This document shows, piece by piece, positions 51,524 to 61,345 of a DNA stretch of 64,000 bases (position 1 is the stretch's first letter; each line of letters begins with the position of its first letter). Made by a program: the position numbers and the translations under genes. The notes beneath the pieces were generated by a model that worked only from the letters and a program-made list of their open reading frames with translations, did no database searches and was not told the DNA's origin. Origin of the DNA: Fontibacillus phaseoli (GTDB lineage Bacteria > Bacillota > Bacilli > Paenibacillales > Paenibacillaceae); assembly GCF_003337355.1 (NCBI RefSeq), contig NZ_QPJW01000006.1:186001-250000 (forward strand), in the 5' to 3' direction.

Positions 51524-52726
51524 CTAAGCTTTTGCGGGGATCTTGGCGATTGTTTTGCACGCCTTACTCATAATGACGCTGATTTTCCGGTGTCTCACCG
51601 TCTTGGTCAGAGGCTGCCGGTATATTTCGTCGGAAGCCGTGAAGGCGGCGTTCAAAGCTGCCGCGATCTGCTGGCTTGCTGCGGATCCCGGCTGATTATA
51701 AAAGAGCTTGGCGTTGCGCGTGCATGCCCGGGTTACCCTGGCGGCGAGGCTTCGATACAATTTTCGCTTGCCGGTCTTCCATGACTTCAGCACCCGCAGC
51801 GTGTTTTTATAAACTTCAATGCGTTCGGAAGGTGGGCATACGGCAAACAGACTGAGCTCCGGATCAAGAAATCCGTGAGTCTGATAAATCAGCTTCAAAT
51901 TTTCGTTCCCCTTATCTTCGTTGCGCATGGCGGAAGGATGCTCCTGGTGGTAGCCGATAGTCTCTTCGATGCTAACGAATTTATAACCGCATTTGTGAAG
52001 CCGGTAGCCGAGCTCCCAATCTTCCAAACCATGTTTCTGGAACTTTTCGTGGAAACCTCTGACTTGTTTGAACAGTTTTTTTGGCAGGGATAGACAACGG
52101 GTTACCGATAGTAGCCAGGGGGCAACATCCGTTTTCTTAAACTGTTGGTTCACGGGATGACCGGCTTCATAAGGCGCAACGACTTTCGCGAGCCGGTCGT
52201 TCTGATGGCGGATATCTTCAGGCGTAACAATTTCCAGGGTTTCGGGAGTGCTAAAATAATGGTCCTGCCACAAACCGGTCTTCTTCAATACTTCGGACAT
52301 GGATACTTTCTCTTGATGCGAAAAATCGGAATGCAGCTGCGTGTAGGCTCCCATCCACAGGTTCGGAATCCCGGAAACAATGCTGTCAGGATGCCGGCTA
52401 TGGTAGGAGGCGTGGACATTTATAAAGTCGGGCGTGACGAGAAAATCGGGATCGCAGAAAATGATATAGTCTTCTCCGGCTGCGGCAACGCCGATGTTCC
52501 GGGCCACCGATCTGCCTTTCGTCTCGTTTACCGAAACAATAACCAGCCGGTAAGGGGCTTGGGAGCGGTACGACCGGAGCTTTTCCAGGGTGTCGTCCTG
52601 AGAGCCGTCATCGACTACGATGATTTCAAACTGATCCGGCGGACAGGTCTGCTTTTCGAAGGCGGCTAAAGTCAGCAGCAGTTGAAGAGATCTGTTATAG
52701 CAAGGAATAACCACACTGAATTTCAT
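51524..52726 (-). CDS. Family 2 glycosyltransferase
   Basis: A 400-residue soluble glycosyltransferase. ATG 52726 is the family's normal start (MKFSVVIPCYNR). The GT-A nucleotide-sugar site is VVDDGS, the metal-site region is FCDPDF, and a Glyco_transf_7C-like EDWELGYRLHKCG lies near residue 260. The C-terminal about 110 residues are basic and helical with unknown role. It has no glycan-cluster neighbours, so the acceptor is unknown; cell-wall or sporulation-related polymer is a guess. Confidence 0.87.
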   Translation of the reverse strand: MKFSVVIPCYNRSLQLLLTLAAFEKQTCPPDQFEIIVVDDGSQDDTLEKLRSYRSQAPYRLVIVSVNETKGRSVARNIGVAAAGEDYIIFCDPDFLVTPDFINVHASYHSRHPDSIVSGIPNLWMGAYTQLHSDFSHQEKVSMSEVLKKTGLWQDHYFSTPETLEIVTPEDIRHQNDRLAKVVAPYEAGHPVNQQFKKTDVAPWLLSVTRCLSLPKKLFKQVRGFHEKFQKHGLEDWELGYRLHKCGYKFVSIEETIGYHQEHPSAMRNEDKGNENLKLIYQTHGFLDPELSLFAVCPPSERIEVYKNTLRVLKSWKTGKRKLYRSLAARVTRACTRNAKLFYNQPGSAASQQIAAALNAAFTASDEIYRQPLTKTVRHRKISVIMSKACKTIAKIPAKA

Positions 52727-52898
52727 AAATGGAAGGATCACCTCGGGCTTAGTGAATTTGTACTTAGTATACGTACACAATTCAGCCGCGACATGGACTA
52801 TGGACCAGGGACACGTAATCCGGTGAAAATAAATCGGAAGAGGCTGTCCTTACGAGGGTCTACAGAGGGAGTCCTCAGAGTTTTAAGTAATCCTGTCG

Positions 52899-53459
52899 TT
52901 AGGAGGTCATGGCATCCGCCAATTCCACGAGCTTGTTCATCGTTTTCCAATTCCGGACCGTGGCCTGGACCCCCAGCTTATGGAGATTCACGGCCAGCTT
53001 GGAGTCGCGGATGCTGCTCCGGAACAGGAGATACACATCCCGGCCGGCGATGAAGTACAGGTCGTCCCCGTAGTTCACGGCCTTGAGCTTCTCTATGCCG
53101 GATGCTTCCGGCGGCTCCGGGAGCATGGCGACATGCAGGCTTTCCCCGACGCAGGTGGCGGCCGCCTCCGCCAGCAGTTCCTCGGAAAAAGGACATTGCC
53201 GGGCGATCTTCTTCATTTCCCCGGCCGTTCTCAGAATCACCATCAGCGAGATTCCGAACACCGACTCGATCATTTGCTCGATCTCTTTGCGCAAGGTCGG
53301 CTCGTCCTTTTCCGATACAAAAAGAACGTTTCCGCTCTGAATATAGGTTTGCACCCCGGTAAGCCCGATGTTTTCGAGCGCCGTTTTTAGCTCAGCCATC
53401 TTGATCTTGTTTTTGCCGCCGACATTAATGCCCCGCAGCAGTGCGATATAGACCGTCAT
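52899..53459 (-). CDS. DUF1697 protein
   Basis: A 186-residue protein with the DUF1697 opening TVYIALLRGINVGGKNKIKMAELKTALENIGLTGVQTYIQSGNVLF and end LGVQATVRNWKTMNKLVELA. ATG 53459 is preferred over the GTG at 53471; ribosome sites for both are imperfect. Structure of family members is ferredoxin-like; function unknown. Confidence 0.9.
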   Translation of the reverse strand: MTVYIALLRGINVGGKNKIKMAELKTALENIGLTGVQTYIQSGNVLFVSEKDEPTLRKEIEQMIESVFGISLMVILRTAGEMKKIARQCPFSEELLAEAAATCVGESLHVAMLPEPPEASGIEKLKAVNYGDDLYFIAGRDVYLLFRSSIRDSKLAVNLHKLGVQATVRNWKTMNKLVELADAMTS

Positions 53460-53669
53460 TTCCTTCTTCACTCCCGATTGTCGATTCGATTATCAAGGTA
53501 AACGATAACACGATCCTTGTTAAAAAGCGATCACATGGATTCGCCCTTCGGATTTGGATTTCTATAAGGGGTTTCTTTCCAAAAAAGGACATTCGGGGCA
53601 GGTCTAGAATTAGTTTAACTCGAATGCATTAACGGGATATAGCAGATCGGAAGGAAAGGCGGTTTCGGA

Positions 53670-55439
53670 ATGCGGGTTCGGTTGAACCGATGGAATACGC
53701 TCAGAAATCAGATGTTGGTGGGATTTCTTTTTGTTATGATGATCATCTTGGTCGTGGTCGGCGTCGTCACTTTTGACTCCGTGTCCCGGCTGCTTAAAAA
53801 CAATGCGGAAAAACATATCCAACAGACGGCGATTCAGGCTAACGGGAGGCTTGAAGCGGTGCTGAGCCAGATCGATTCGCTGACGACCCAGGTCGCTACG
53901 GACCAGTATGTCCAGGGGCTTCTGCTCAATGAACGCAACGGGAAGCAGGCGACGTTCTCCGAGCGCCAGCGGCTGCTTACCAGCATTAAAATCGTCCAGA
54001 CCTATGCGGACGGTATTACCTCGGTCGAGATGTACAGCAGCGAAAACCGGCGGCTGTTTCCGCTGGATGGCAGCAACCTGGACAAGAAGATCAGCCTCGA
54101 GTGGATCGTGAAGGCGAGAGAGAGCAAGGGGCGGATCGTGTGGGTCGGCATCGATCCCATGGAACCGGATACGGTGCTGGCGATCCGCAGCATCAGCCTG
54201 ATGGATCAATGGTTTATGCCGGGCGGTTATCTGCTGGTGCGGATGGACAGGGAAGTGTTCAAAATCAGCGAATCGCTGTCCGGAGAGGCCGGCAAAGAAA
54301 CGATGCTGGTCATCGGCCAGAATTATACCCTGATCGCCGCCAATGACGAGCGGTTCGCTGCCGTCAATATTAAGCCGTTGATTGAAGCCGACGAGCGCTG
54401 GGTGTCAATCGGCAAAGAGAAGTATATGCTGGTCAAGCAACAGTCCGACGTGACGGGCTGGACCTTTCTGATCCTGACTCCGGTGAGCGCCATTACGGAC
54501 GGAATATCCGTGCTCCGGACGGCGATCCTCGTATCGGCGGGGATCGGTTCCCTGCTGTTTATCGTGCTATCTTTTCTGATGTCCACGATCATCACGCGCC
54601 CGATTTTCAAGCTGATCAAGACGATGCGGAGCGCCCGGCTGGGCGGCCTGAAGCCGATCGCCACTCAAATTTCGTCCACAATCGAGATCAACGAGTTGAA
54701 CCATACGTACAATCAGATGGTTGAGCATATGAATGAACTGATCAAGCTGGTGTATGAAAAAGAAATCATTCAGAGCCGGACCGAGCTAAAGGCGCTGCAG
54801 GCCCAGATTCATCCCCATTTCCTGTTCAATACGCTGGAGGCGTTGTACTGGGCGCTGCAAGAAAAACAGGAAGAGGAGCTGGCCGAATACGTGGTGGCGA
54901 TGGCGGATTTGTTCCGGTACACGATTACCGGGCCGAACAAGGAAGAATGGGTTACTTTGGAGGATGAGCTGGAGCATATCGAGCGCTATCTGTTGATCAT
55001 GAAAATGCGAATGGGTGAACGGATGACCTGGTCGATTTCATCTCCTTCAGCCTATGCTTCCGTGAAAATGCCGAAGCTGCTGATCCAGCCGCTGGTCGAG
55101 AACGCGATTCTTCACGGCATCGAGAGCAAAATCGAAGCCGGGAGCGTATCCGTTACCGTATCGCTTGCGGACGATAACATGCACCTGGTGGTGACGGTGG
55201 AGGATGACGGCAAGGGCATCGACGAGGAAATGCTTCGCACCATCGTCACCGCGCTTCACACGGGGACGATTCCGTCCGCGAAGGGATCGGGGATGGGGAT
55301 TTTCAATGTGCAGCAGCGGTTGAAGCTATATTATGGCGGCGTTACCGGCCTGGAACAACCAGGCTTGACCATCCGAAGCGGCAATCACGGAGGAACCGCC
55401 GTTAGTTTGAGACTTCCAATCCAGACGGGAGAGAATTGA
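53670..55439 (+). CDS. YesM-type sensor histidine kinase
   Basis: A 589-residue membrane kinase. An N-terminal helix (residues 13-35), an extracellular dCache-like sensor of about 250 residues, a second helix (about 290-312) and a HAMP region are followed by a His_kinase domain with LQAQIHPHFLFNTLEALYWALQ and an ATPase domain (LVENAILHGIESKI, DDGKGI, GSGMGIFNVQQRL). The partner regulator starts one base after the stop. Together they should control the sugar transporter genes downstream. Confidence 0.93.
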   Translation: MRVRLNRWNTLRNQMLVGFLFVMMIILVVVGVVTFDSVSRLLKNNAEKHIQQTAIQANGRLEAVLSQIDSLTTQVATDQYVQGLLLNERNGKQATFSERQRLLTSIKIVQTYADGITSVEMYSSENRRLFPLDGSNLDKKISLEWIVKARESKGRIVWVGIDPMEPDTVLAIRSISLMDQWFMPGGYLLVRMDREVFKISESLSGEAGKETMLVIGQNYTLIAANDERFAAVNIKPLIEADERWVSIGKEKYMLVKQQSDVTGWTFLILTPVSAITDGISVLRTAILVSAGIGSLLFIVLSFLMSTIITRPIFKLIKTMRSARLGGLKPIATQISSTIEINELNHTYNQMVEHMNELIKLVYEKEIIQSRTELKALQAQIHPHFLFNTLEALYWALQEKQEEELAEYVVAMADLFRYTITGPNKEEWVTLEDELEHIERYLLIMKMRMGERMTWSISSPSAYASVKMPKLLIQPLVENAILHGIESKIEAGSVSVTVSLADDNMHLVVTVEDDGKGIDEEMLRTIVTALHTGTIPSAKGSGMGIFNVQQRLKLYYGGVTGLEQPGLTIRSGNHGGTAVSLRLPIQTGEN

Positions 55440-55440
55440 C

Positions 55441-56241
55441 ATGTTGAATACGAAAACGATCTTGATCGTCGATGACGAGCCCAGAACCCGGCAAGGGCTG
55501 AAAAATATGCTTGAGGCGTGGGGTGGCGGCCGCTATGAGGTCAAATCGGCGGACAATGGGCATGATGCGCTCGATATGCTGAAGAGCGAACCGGTTCACC
55601 TGCTCATTACCGATATTCGCATGCCGGAAATCAGCGGATTGAATTTGGTCAAGCTGCTGGAGTCGGCCTTACTGACCTATAAACCGGCGGTGATCCTCAT
55701 ATCGGGATACGCCGAATTCGATTATGCCCACCAGGCCATTCAACTCGGCGTGGTCAATTATTTATTGAAACCGATTCGCAAGGACAAGCTGATTGATACG
55801 GTGGAACGGGCGCTGGAAGTCGGCGAGGAACGCAGCCGGATCAGCAAGATGAAGCGGATTGTGGACCGCAAGCTGATTCAGGTGACCGAAGAGCAGGAGC
55901 CGGTCAGCGAGCAGGTCAAAGAGGCGATTCATTATGTGGAGAATCATCTGGATCAGGGGTTCGGCTTGCGCGAAGTGGCGGAGCATATTCATTTGAATCC
56001 GAGTTACTTCAGCGTTCTGTTCAAAGAGCAAATGCAGATGACGTTCATTGAATACGTTACCCGTCTGCGCATTCAGAAGGCCAAAGAACTGCTGCTGCAA
56101 ACGAGGCTGCCGGTGGCCGAAATCGCCGAGCGCGTCGGCTATCAGACGACTAAATATTTTAACAAGGTGTTCAAGGAATACGAGGGACATAGCCCCGGCC
56201 TGTACCGAAACGAAATCAAAAGCCAGGCTCCCGAGGTTTGA
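55441..56241 (+). CDS. YesN-type response regulator (AraC output)
   Basis: A 266-residue regulator: receiver domain (about 5-125) with Asp in LLITDIRMPE and Lys in LLKPI, then an AraC double helix-turn-helix (about 165-262; FGLREVAEHIHLNPSYFSVLFKEQMQMTFIEYVTRLRIQKA; AEIAERVGYQTTKYFNKVFKEYEGHSPGLYR). Shorter than the usual about 500-residue YesN, since it has no middle domain. Likely activates the transporter operon at 56382 when its kinase senses the sugar. Confidence 0.93.
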   Translation: MLNTKTILIVDDEPRTRQGLKNMLEAWGGGRYEVKSADNGHDALDMLKSEPVHLLITDIRMPEISGLNLVKLLESALLTYKPAVILISGYAEFDYAHQAIQLGVVNYLLKPIRKDKLIDTVERALEVGEERSRISKMKRIVDRKLIQVTEEQEPVSEQVKEAIHYVENHLDQGFGLREVAEHIHLNPSYFSVLFKEQMQMTFIEYVTRLRIQKAKELLLQTRLPVAEIAERVGYQTTKYFNKVFKEYEGHSPGLYRNEIKSQAPEV

Positions 56242-56333
56242 CGGGTGAAGGCAATTTCCAAATAAAGTGGAACATTACCTAAACGCTGTGCCCTTATGCC
56301 CTTCCATGGCAGGGTGCTACACTGGCATCAGAG

Positions 56334-56347
56334 AGAAAGCGCATACA
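56334..56347 (+). promoter_or_regulatory. cre-like site before the sugar-binding protein gene
   Basis: AGAAAGCGCATACA fits the CcpA consensus TGWAARCGYTWNCW with two mismatches and lies about 35 bases before the start codon. Suggests glucose repression in addition to control by the YesM/YesN pair. Confidence 0.4.
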
Positions 56348-56381
56348 TCTCTCGCGATGATGAAAAGGGGGAACGGCTTAA

Positions 56382-57752
56382 ATGAAAAGAAAGGCGTTTT
56401 CAGCAGCATTGCTCTTGCTGGCATTGACACTGATTATGGCCGCTTGCGGCGGCAATGGAAGCAATAGCGGCAACGGCGGAGAGAAGAGCAACAGCCCGAA
56501 CGGCGCGAACACGTCCACGGGTGATGAGGGCAACAAGACCGACTCGACTGGCGAAAAAGTCACGATCAAAATGATGCATCTGTGGCCGGACGGCAGCAAC
56601 TCCGCGCAGAACAAGCTGGTTAAGCAAATTATCAGCGAATACGAACAGGCTAATCCGAATGTCAAAGTCGAGACCGAAGTTCTGGAAAATGAGCAGTACA
56701 AAAACAAGATCAAAGTACTCTCCGCCTCGAACAGTCTGCCGGATGTAGGCTTCACTTGGGCCGCCGGGTTCCTGGAGCCGTATGTAAAAGGCAACATGTT
56801 CGCGCCGCTGGATGATCTCCTGCAAGGGGAACTGAAAGACAAATTCGTAGCCGGCACAACGGAAGCTTATGCCGTGGACGGCAAAACGTATGCGCTTCCA
56901 GTCGAGCTAAACATCGTTCCGGTTTATTATAACAAGGAAATTTTCGCAAAATATAATCTTCAGCCGCCTCAAACCTATGAGGAGTTCAAGAACATTATCA
57001 AAACGCTGAACGACAATAAAGTGACACCGATCGCCCTCGGTTCCAAGGACGCCTGGACAGGATCGTTCTGGTATATGTACCTGGCCGACCGGATCGGCGG
57101 TCCTGATGTGCAGGATCAAGCGGTCGCGAGCAGCACCTTTAACGATCCAAGCTTGATCGAAGCGGCCAAGGAAGCGCAGGAGCTTGTGAAGAGCAATGCG
57201 TTCGTCAAAGGATTCAACGGTCTGTCCAACGATGAGGCCAAGTCCGAATTCATGAACGAAAAAGCGGCCATGTACGCTATGGGCACTTGGGAAGTTCCGA
57301 ACTATACGACCAACCCGGACATTCCGCAGGAATTCAGGGATAAAATCGGGTTCTTCAAATTCCCGACCATCGAAGGCGGAAAGGGCAATATCAATGATTG
57401 GGTCGGGGGAGTCGGGGTCGGACTATTCGTATCCGAAAACTCCAAGGTAAAGGAAGAAGCCAAGAAATTCGTCAGCTTCTTCGTCCAGCGGTGGGGAGAG
57501 TTGTCCGTGACCGACGCGGGAATCATCCCGGGTACGAAGGTGGATACTTCCAGCGTGAATTTGCCGCAGATGTTCATCGATGTTCTGAACGAACTCAATA
57601 ACGCAAGCAAAGTCATCCTGTACCTGGACGTTCAAATGAAGCCGGTTGCTTCGGAAGAACATCATAATCTGATTCAAGCGCTTCTCGGCAATGCGGTCAC
57701 TCCGGAAGAGTTCGCCCAGAAACAGGAAGATGTATTGAAGACAGGAAAATAA
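56382..57752 (+). CDS. MsmE/UgpB-type sugar-binding lipoprotein
   Basis: A 456-residue binding lipoprotein (lipid on Cys22, IMAAC), ATG behind AAGGGGGAA. SBP_bac_1 fold: KVTIKMMHLWPDGSNSAQNKLVKQIISEYEQANPNVKVETEVLENEQYKNKIKVLSASNSLPDVGFTW and the hinge region YALPVELNIVPVYYNKEIFAKY. It feeds the two permeases downstream. A hairpin with T run follows its stop codon. The ligand is unknown. Confidence 0.94.
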   Translation: MKRKAFSAALLLLALTLIMAACGGNGSNSGNGGEKSNSPNGANTSTGDEGNKTDSTGEKVTIKMMHLWPDGSNSAQNKLVKQIISEYEQANPNVKVETEVLENEQYKNKIKVLSASNSLPDVGFTWAAGFLEPYVKGNMFAPLDDLLQGELKDKFVAGTTEAYAVDGKTYALPVELNIVPVYYNKEIFAKYNLQPPQTYEEFKNIIKTLNDNKVTPIALGSKDAWTGSFWYMYLADRIGGPDVQDQAVASSTFNDPSLIEAAKEAQELVKSNAFVKGFNGLSNDEAKSEFMNEKAAMYAMGTWEVPNYTTNPDIPQEFRDKIGFFKFPTIEGGKGNINDWVGGVGVGLFVSENSKVKEEAKKFVSFFVQRWGELSVTDAGIIPGTKVDTSSVNLPQMFIDVLNELNNASKVILYLDVQMKPVASEEHHNLIQALLGNAVTPEEFAQKQEDVLKTGK

Positions 57753-57775
57753 TACCGGCGGGGAGCAGCGGGAAA

Positions 57776-57808
57776 GGACGGACCGGATCTCGGTCTTGTC
57801 TTTTTCTC
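57776..57808 (+). terminator. Intra-operon attenuator after the binding-protein gene
   Basis: GACGGACCG and CGGTCTTGTC pair with a small bulge around GATCT, then TTTTTCTCTTT, 26 bases before the permease start. It should lower permease expression relative to the binding protein. Confidence 0.75.
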
Positions 57809-57833
57809 TTTCCCGGTAAGGAGGACCCGCTTT

Positions 57834-58715
57834 ATGGATAAAGTCATGTCCAACAAAAAAATCATCGCCCTGTACGTGCTGCCGGCGTTGCTGCTGATAT
57901 TAACGATTATTTATACGCCCATCGTGCTGACAGGCTATTACGGCCTTATGGAATGGGACGGTGTCAGCGCCATGTCCTTTATCGGACTGGAAAATTACGC
58001 CACACTGATGAAAGACGGCGCCTTCTGGAGCAGCGTGTATCATTCGTTTCTATTCGCACTGCTATCGACCGTGAGTTTGGCCGTCTATATGTTGATTTCT
58101 CTGATCTTGGCCGGCAGCATCAAAGGGGCGGGACTGCTGCGGAAAATTTACCTGATTCCAATGCTGTTGTCTTCGGTAGCCATCGCGCAGCTCTGGCTGA
58201 AAATATACCATCCGACCAATGGCATGCTTAACGCATTCCTCAGTTCTATTGGCGTCGAGAATACGCCGGCCTGGCTATCGGATACGAAGCTGGTGCTCGG
58301 CGCGTTGTTCGTGCCGATTTTGTGGCAGTATGCGGGATTTTACATTCTGATCTATTATGCGGCATTGAAAAATATCCCGGCCTCGTTGGTCGAAGCGGCC
58401 CGGATCGACGGTGCGAATCCTTGGCAGATTGCGCTCAAAATCAAATTGCCGTTGATTTCGGAAGTCATTAAAGTGACGATCGTGCTGGCGGTAGTCGGCT
58501 CTTTGAAATATTTCGACCTGATCTATGTCATGACGGACGGGGGGCCGAACGGGGCCAGCGAAGTAATGGCGTCCTATATGTACCACAAAGCATTCCGCGG
58601 ATTCGACTTCGGTTATGGCAGCGCGATCGGCTTCTTCCTGCTGATCATTTGCATGCTGGCGACGTGGGGAATTCGCAAACTGACCGCTTCCGATGACACG
58701 ATCCAATATTCCTGA
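57834..58715 (+). CDS. Sugar ABC transporter permease (MsmF-type)
   Basis: A 293-residue permease with six helices; GGAGGA precedes ATG 57834. The EAA loop is SLVEAARIDGANPWQIALKIKLPLISEV and FDLIYVMTDGGPNGASEVMASYMYHKAF is typical of the F-type subunit. Pairs with the next gene. Confidence 0.94.
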   Translation: MDKVMSNKKIIALYVLPALLLILTIIYTPIVLTGYYGLMEWDGVSAMSFIGLENYATLMKDGAFWSSVYHSFLFALLSTVSLAVYMLISLILAGSIKGAGLLRKIYLIPMLLSSVAIAQLWLKIYHPTNGMLNAFLSSIGVENTPAWLSDTKLVLGALFVPILWQYAGFYILIYYAALKNIPASLVEAARIDGANPWQIALKIKLPLISEVIKVTIVLAVVGSLKYFDLIYVMTDGGPNGASEVMASYMYHKAFRGFDFGYGSAIGFFLLIICMLATWGIRKLTASDDTIQYS

Positions 58716-58735
58716 GCGTAGTAGGAGGGATTTCT

Positions 58736-59623
58736 TTGAAAACCGCAACTTCGGCCGCGTCTCCGACCGCCGGAACAGAGCCGGCCTTACGATCGGCGGG
58801 TACCAAAATCGGCTATGGCATTTTATATTTCGTGCTCTATAGCGCCGCTATCATTCAGATGATTCCCCTGGTCTGGTTGCTGTTCTTCTCGTTGAAGAAC
58901 AACCAGGAGGTGTTTAACCTGCCGCCGCTGGCCTTGCCGAAACATCCCAAGTGGGAGAACTACCAGAATGTCTGGTCGCAGGGAAACATTGAGCGGTATT
59001 TTTTAAACAGCGTTTGGATCACGATCATCGCCGTAGTGCTTACCATACTGCTTGCCAGCTTCGTGACTTACGCAATTACGCGGATGCGCTGGAAACTGCG
59101 GCCGTTGGTCCTCGGGCTGTTCATGACCGGGATGATGATCCCGGTGCATTCGACGCTGATTCCGCTCTTCAACCTGTTTCAAAAAGTTGGATTGACGGAC
59201 TCGCAGCTTAGTATTATCCTTTCCTATACAGCGTTCAATCTTCCTATTACGATCATGATATTGCTGGGGTTCTATTACGCGTTGCCGCGAGAGGTCGAAG
59301 AGGCCGCCATCATGGATGGCTGTACGGTGAACCGGATGTTTTTCCGGATCGTGCTGCCGATGACCCTTTCGGTGATCGTGACTGCAGCGATCATCAATAT
59401 GATTTACAACTGGAACGAATTCATTTTCGTCAATACCTTCATCAGCTCGGACAACCTGAAGACGCTCACCGTGGGCGTACAGAACTTCGTCGGCCAATAT
59501 ACGACGGACTGGGGAGCGATCGGGGCGACATTGATGATCAGCATTTTGCCGATTCTGATCGTGTTCTTGCTGCTCAGCAACAAGATTGTGGAGGGAATCG
59601 CTGCTGGATCCGTAAAAGGTTAA
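58736..59623 (+). CDS. Sugar ABC transporter permease (MsmG-type)
   Basis: A 295-residue permease, TTG start behind GGAGGG. A long N-terminal tail (TATSAASPTAGTEPAL) precedes six helices. EAA loop: EVEEAAIMDGCTVNRMFFRIVLPMTLSVI. The end is the family signature VEGIAAGSVKG. No ATPase gene nearby, so a shared MsmX-like ATPase is expected. Confidence 0.94.
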   Translation: MKTATSAASPTAGTEPALRSAGTKIGYGILYFVLYSAAIIQMIPLVWLLFFSLKNNQEVFNLPPLALPKHPKWENYQNVWSQGNIERYFLNSVWITIIAVVLTILLASFVTYAITRMRWKLRPLVLGLFMTGMMIPVHSTLIPLFNLFQKVGLTDSQLSIILSYTAFNLPITIMILLGFYYALPREVEEAAIMDGCTVNRMFFRIVLPMTLSVIVTAAIINMIYNWNEFIFVNTFISSDNLKTLTVGVQNFVGQYTTDWGAIGATLMISILPILIVFLLLSNKIVEGIAAGSVKG

Positions 59624-59642
59624 TAAAGGAGATGTCCACATC

Positions 59643-60257
59643 ATGCCCAACTTCGAAATCATCAACGAAGTCAACACCGACAGGAAAGCGGTTGCATTCA
59701 CGTTCGATGACGGCCCGAATCCCGTATATACTCCCCAGGTACTGGAGATCTTCTCCGAAGCCGGGGCGAAAGCGACCTTTTTTATGATCGGAAGTCAAAT
59801 GGAACTGCATCCCGAATTGGTGAAGCTTGCTTATGAGCAAGGGCATGAGATCGGAAATCATACCTTTACCCATCCAAGTTTACCGGAACTGCACAAGCAG
59901 GAAATCAAAGATGAGCTGATTCAAACGGACAGCCTGATCGAGAAGATCACAGGAACCAGGCCGCAAGTATTCCGTCCGCCTTATTTTGCTTATAATGAAC
60001 AGGCGGCCGGGATCGTCGGTGAGATGGGATACCCGGCGATCGGCGCCGTCAACGGGGATGCGACCGACTGGGAGATGCCGGGCGTGGAGCATATCGTCGA
60101 TAAGAGCCGGGAGCAGGTAAGACCGGGTAGCATTTTAATATTCCATGATGGTTATGACGACCGGTCCCAAACCGTGGAGGCCGTCCGTATTCTCGTAAAG
60201 GAACTGACCGCGGATGGATATGAATTGTTGACGGTCAGCGAACTGCTCCGTTCCTAG
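59643..60257 (+). CDS. Polysaccharide deacetylase (NodB-type), cytosolic
   Basis: A 204-residue carbohydrate esterase family 4 protein, ATG behind AAAGGAGATG. Motif 1 TFDDGP (Asp22, Asp23), motif 2 HTFTHPS (His75, His79), motif 3 RPPY (113-116), motif 4 DATDWEMPG and motif 5 ILIFHDG are complete, so it should be active. It has neither signal peptide nor membrane anchor, unlike most peptidoglycan deacetylases. It is the last gene of the ABC transporter operon, 19 bases after the permease, which suggests that it deacetylates the imported oligosaccharide, for example chito-oligosaccharides (inference). Confidence 0.92.
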   Translation: MPNFEIINEVNTDRKAVAFTFDDGPNPVYTPQVLEIFSEAGAKATFFMIGSQMELHPELVKLAYEQGHEIGNHTFTHPSLPELHKQEIKDELIQTDSLIEKITGTRPQVFRPPYFAYNEQAAGIVGEMGYPAIGAVNGDATDWEMPGVEHIVDKSREQVRPGSILIFHDGYDDRSQTVEAVRILVKELTADGYELLTVSELLRS

Positions 60258-60266
60258 GTAAATTTA

Positions 60267-60298
60267 AACCCGGCACCGGATGAATCCGGTGCCGGGTT
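60267..60298. terminator. Bidirectional terminator
   Basis: Perfect 15 bp stem (AACCCGGCACCGGAT with its complement) around a two-base centre, between the deacetylase gene and the convergent aadK gene. Confidence 0.85.
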
Positions 60299-60300
60299 AT

Positions 60301-61176
60301 TTATGGGGATTGATTTTGTGAGGTTTTAATAGATTCATAAATATTACTGGTGTATCCGGTAATGGCCTCATCGTAGTCCGGATATGAATATCCGAGAGTT
60401 CCAGCCACGGCTTGCGCGTACTTCCTGAATAATTCATAACACGCAAACAGGGACTTCCACATGTTCTGGTAGCTATTCCCGGAATAGGTTGCTAACAAAT
60501 CCCCCCAGTCTTTATTGGGAAGGTAACGACCGATGAATTTATAATTTTTTCCCAAGCTGAAGGTATAGCCTTGCCTCGATCCGATCTCCCAAGCCATCAT
60601 TCTTAATAAATTGGGCCGGGCAATCTCGTTTAAATGGTCGATGGCAAACAGTATTTCATTTCTCGCCAACCCTTTTACTACGTAGGTAGATACCATCCAG
60701 AATTCATTGCAACAATCATCGAATTCCCTCGCGGTCGGCTTCTTGATCCAATACTGCCTGTCATTGGGGTGAATTTCCTCTTTTACGAGGTCATCCTTAT
60801 CAAGTAGAATCCCCACCAGACCGTCGCTATTTTCAAAATAATCTTCAGCTTCGCCGATCGGAATCAAAGTCAGGTCGAGCTTGCGGCCATCTTCAAAAAG
60901 AATGATATAGGAGAACCAATTGCCTAATTCCGGAGGGAAGAGTTCCATGTCTTCCGGTTTTTGCATCATCATACGCTGGCCAAAGTCATCCAGCCACCGA
61001 TCATTTTCTTTGAAAAAATCCATCTCGGTCACAAAATAGGAAATATCAAAATCCTGAAACGCATCTCGGGGAATATGCTCGTTGGTACGAGACCCCTCCA
61101 GCGTTACAAGTCGTATCCGATCCTCTCCGGCAGCAAAATCAATAAGCATGTCCATCATTTCCCGCTCGCTTCTCAT
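60301..61176 (-). CDS. aadK: Aminoglycoside 6-adenylyltransferase
   Basis: A 291-residue cytosolic enzyme that inactivates streptomycin by adenylylation. ATG 61176 has AAGGAGG ten bases upstream; the open frame extends 60 codons further without support. The nucleotidyltransferase site is LEGSRT with DFDISYF, and KLDLTLIPI provides the third Asp. MRSEREMMDMLIDFA and NEFWMVSTYVVKGLARNEILFAIDHLNEI are as in B. subtilis AadK. Chromosomal, with no mobile neighbour, so probably intrinsic. Confidence 0.9.
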   Translation of the reverse strand: MRSEREMMDMLIDFAAGEDRIRLVTLEGSRTNEHIPRDAFQDFDISYFVTEMDFFKENDRWLDDFGQRMMMQKPEDMELFPPELGNWFSYIILFEDGRKLDLTLIPIGEAEDYFENSDGLVGILLDKDDLVKEEIHPNDRQYWIKKPTAREFDDCCNEFWMVSTYVVKGLARNEILFAIDHLNEIARPNLLRMMAWEIGSRQGYTFSLGKNYKFIGRYLPNKDWGDLLATYSGNSYQNMWKSLFACYELFRKYAQAVAGTLGYSYPDYDEAITGYTSNIYESIKTSQNQSP

Positions 61177-61345
61177 CGTGATGATACCTCCTTCTTTATC
61201 CTTAAAGTTACATATTTTATAGAATACAGGCGAAAAATCACTCCGCAAATCTTTTATTTTAAAATTTTGACGTTCTATGCAGGAAAAGCCTAAGATTCCT
61301 CTGTTCATTTGATTTATTGTCATATTATAATCACTACAGACAACC

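Noticed and set aside
51371-51784. Open frame on the plus strand
   Set aside because: It crosses a terminator and is mainly the antisense shadow of the glycosyltransferase gene.
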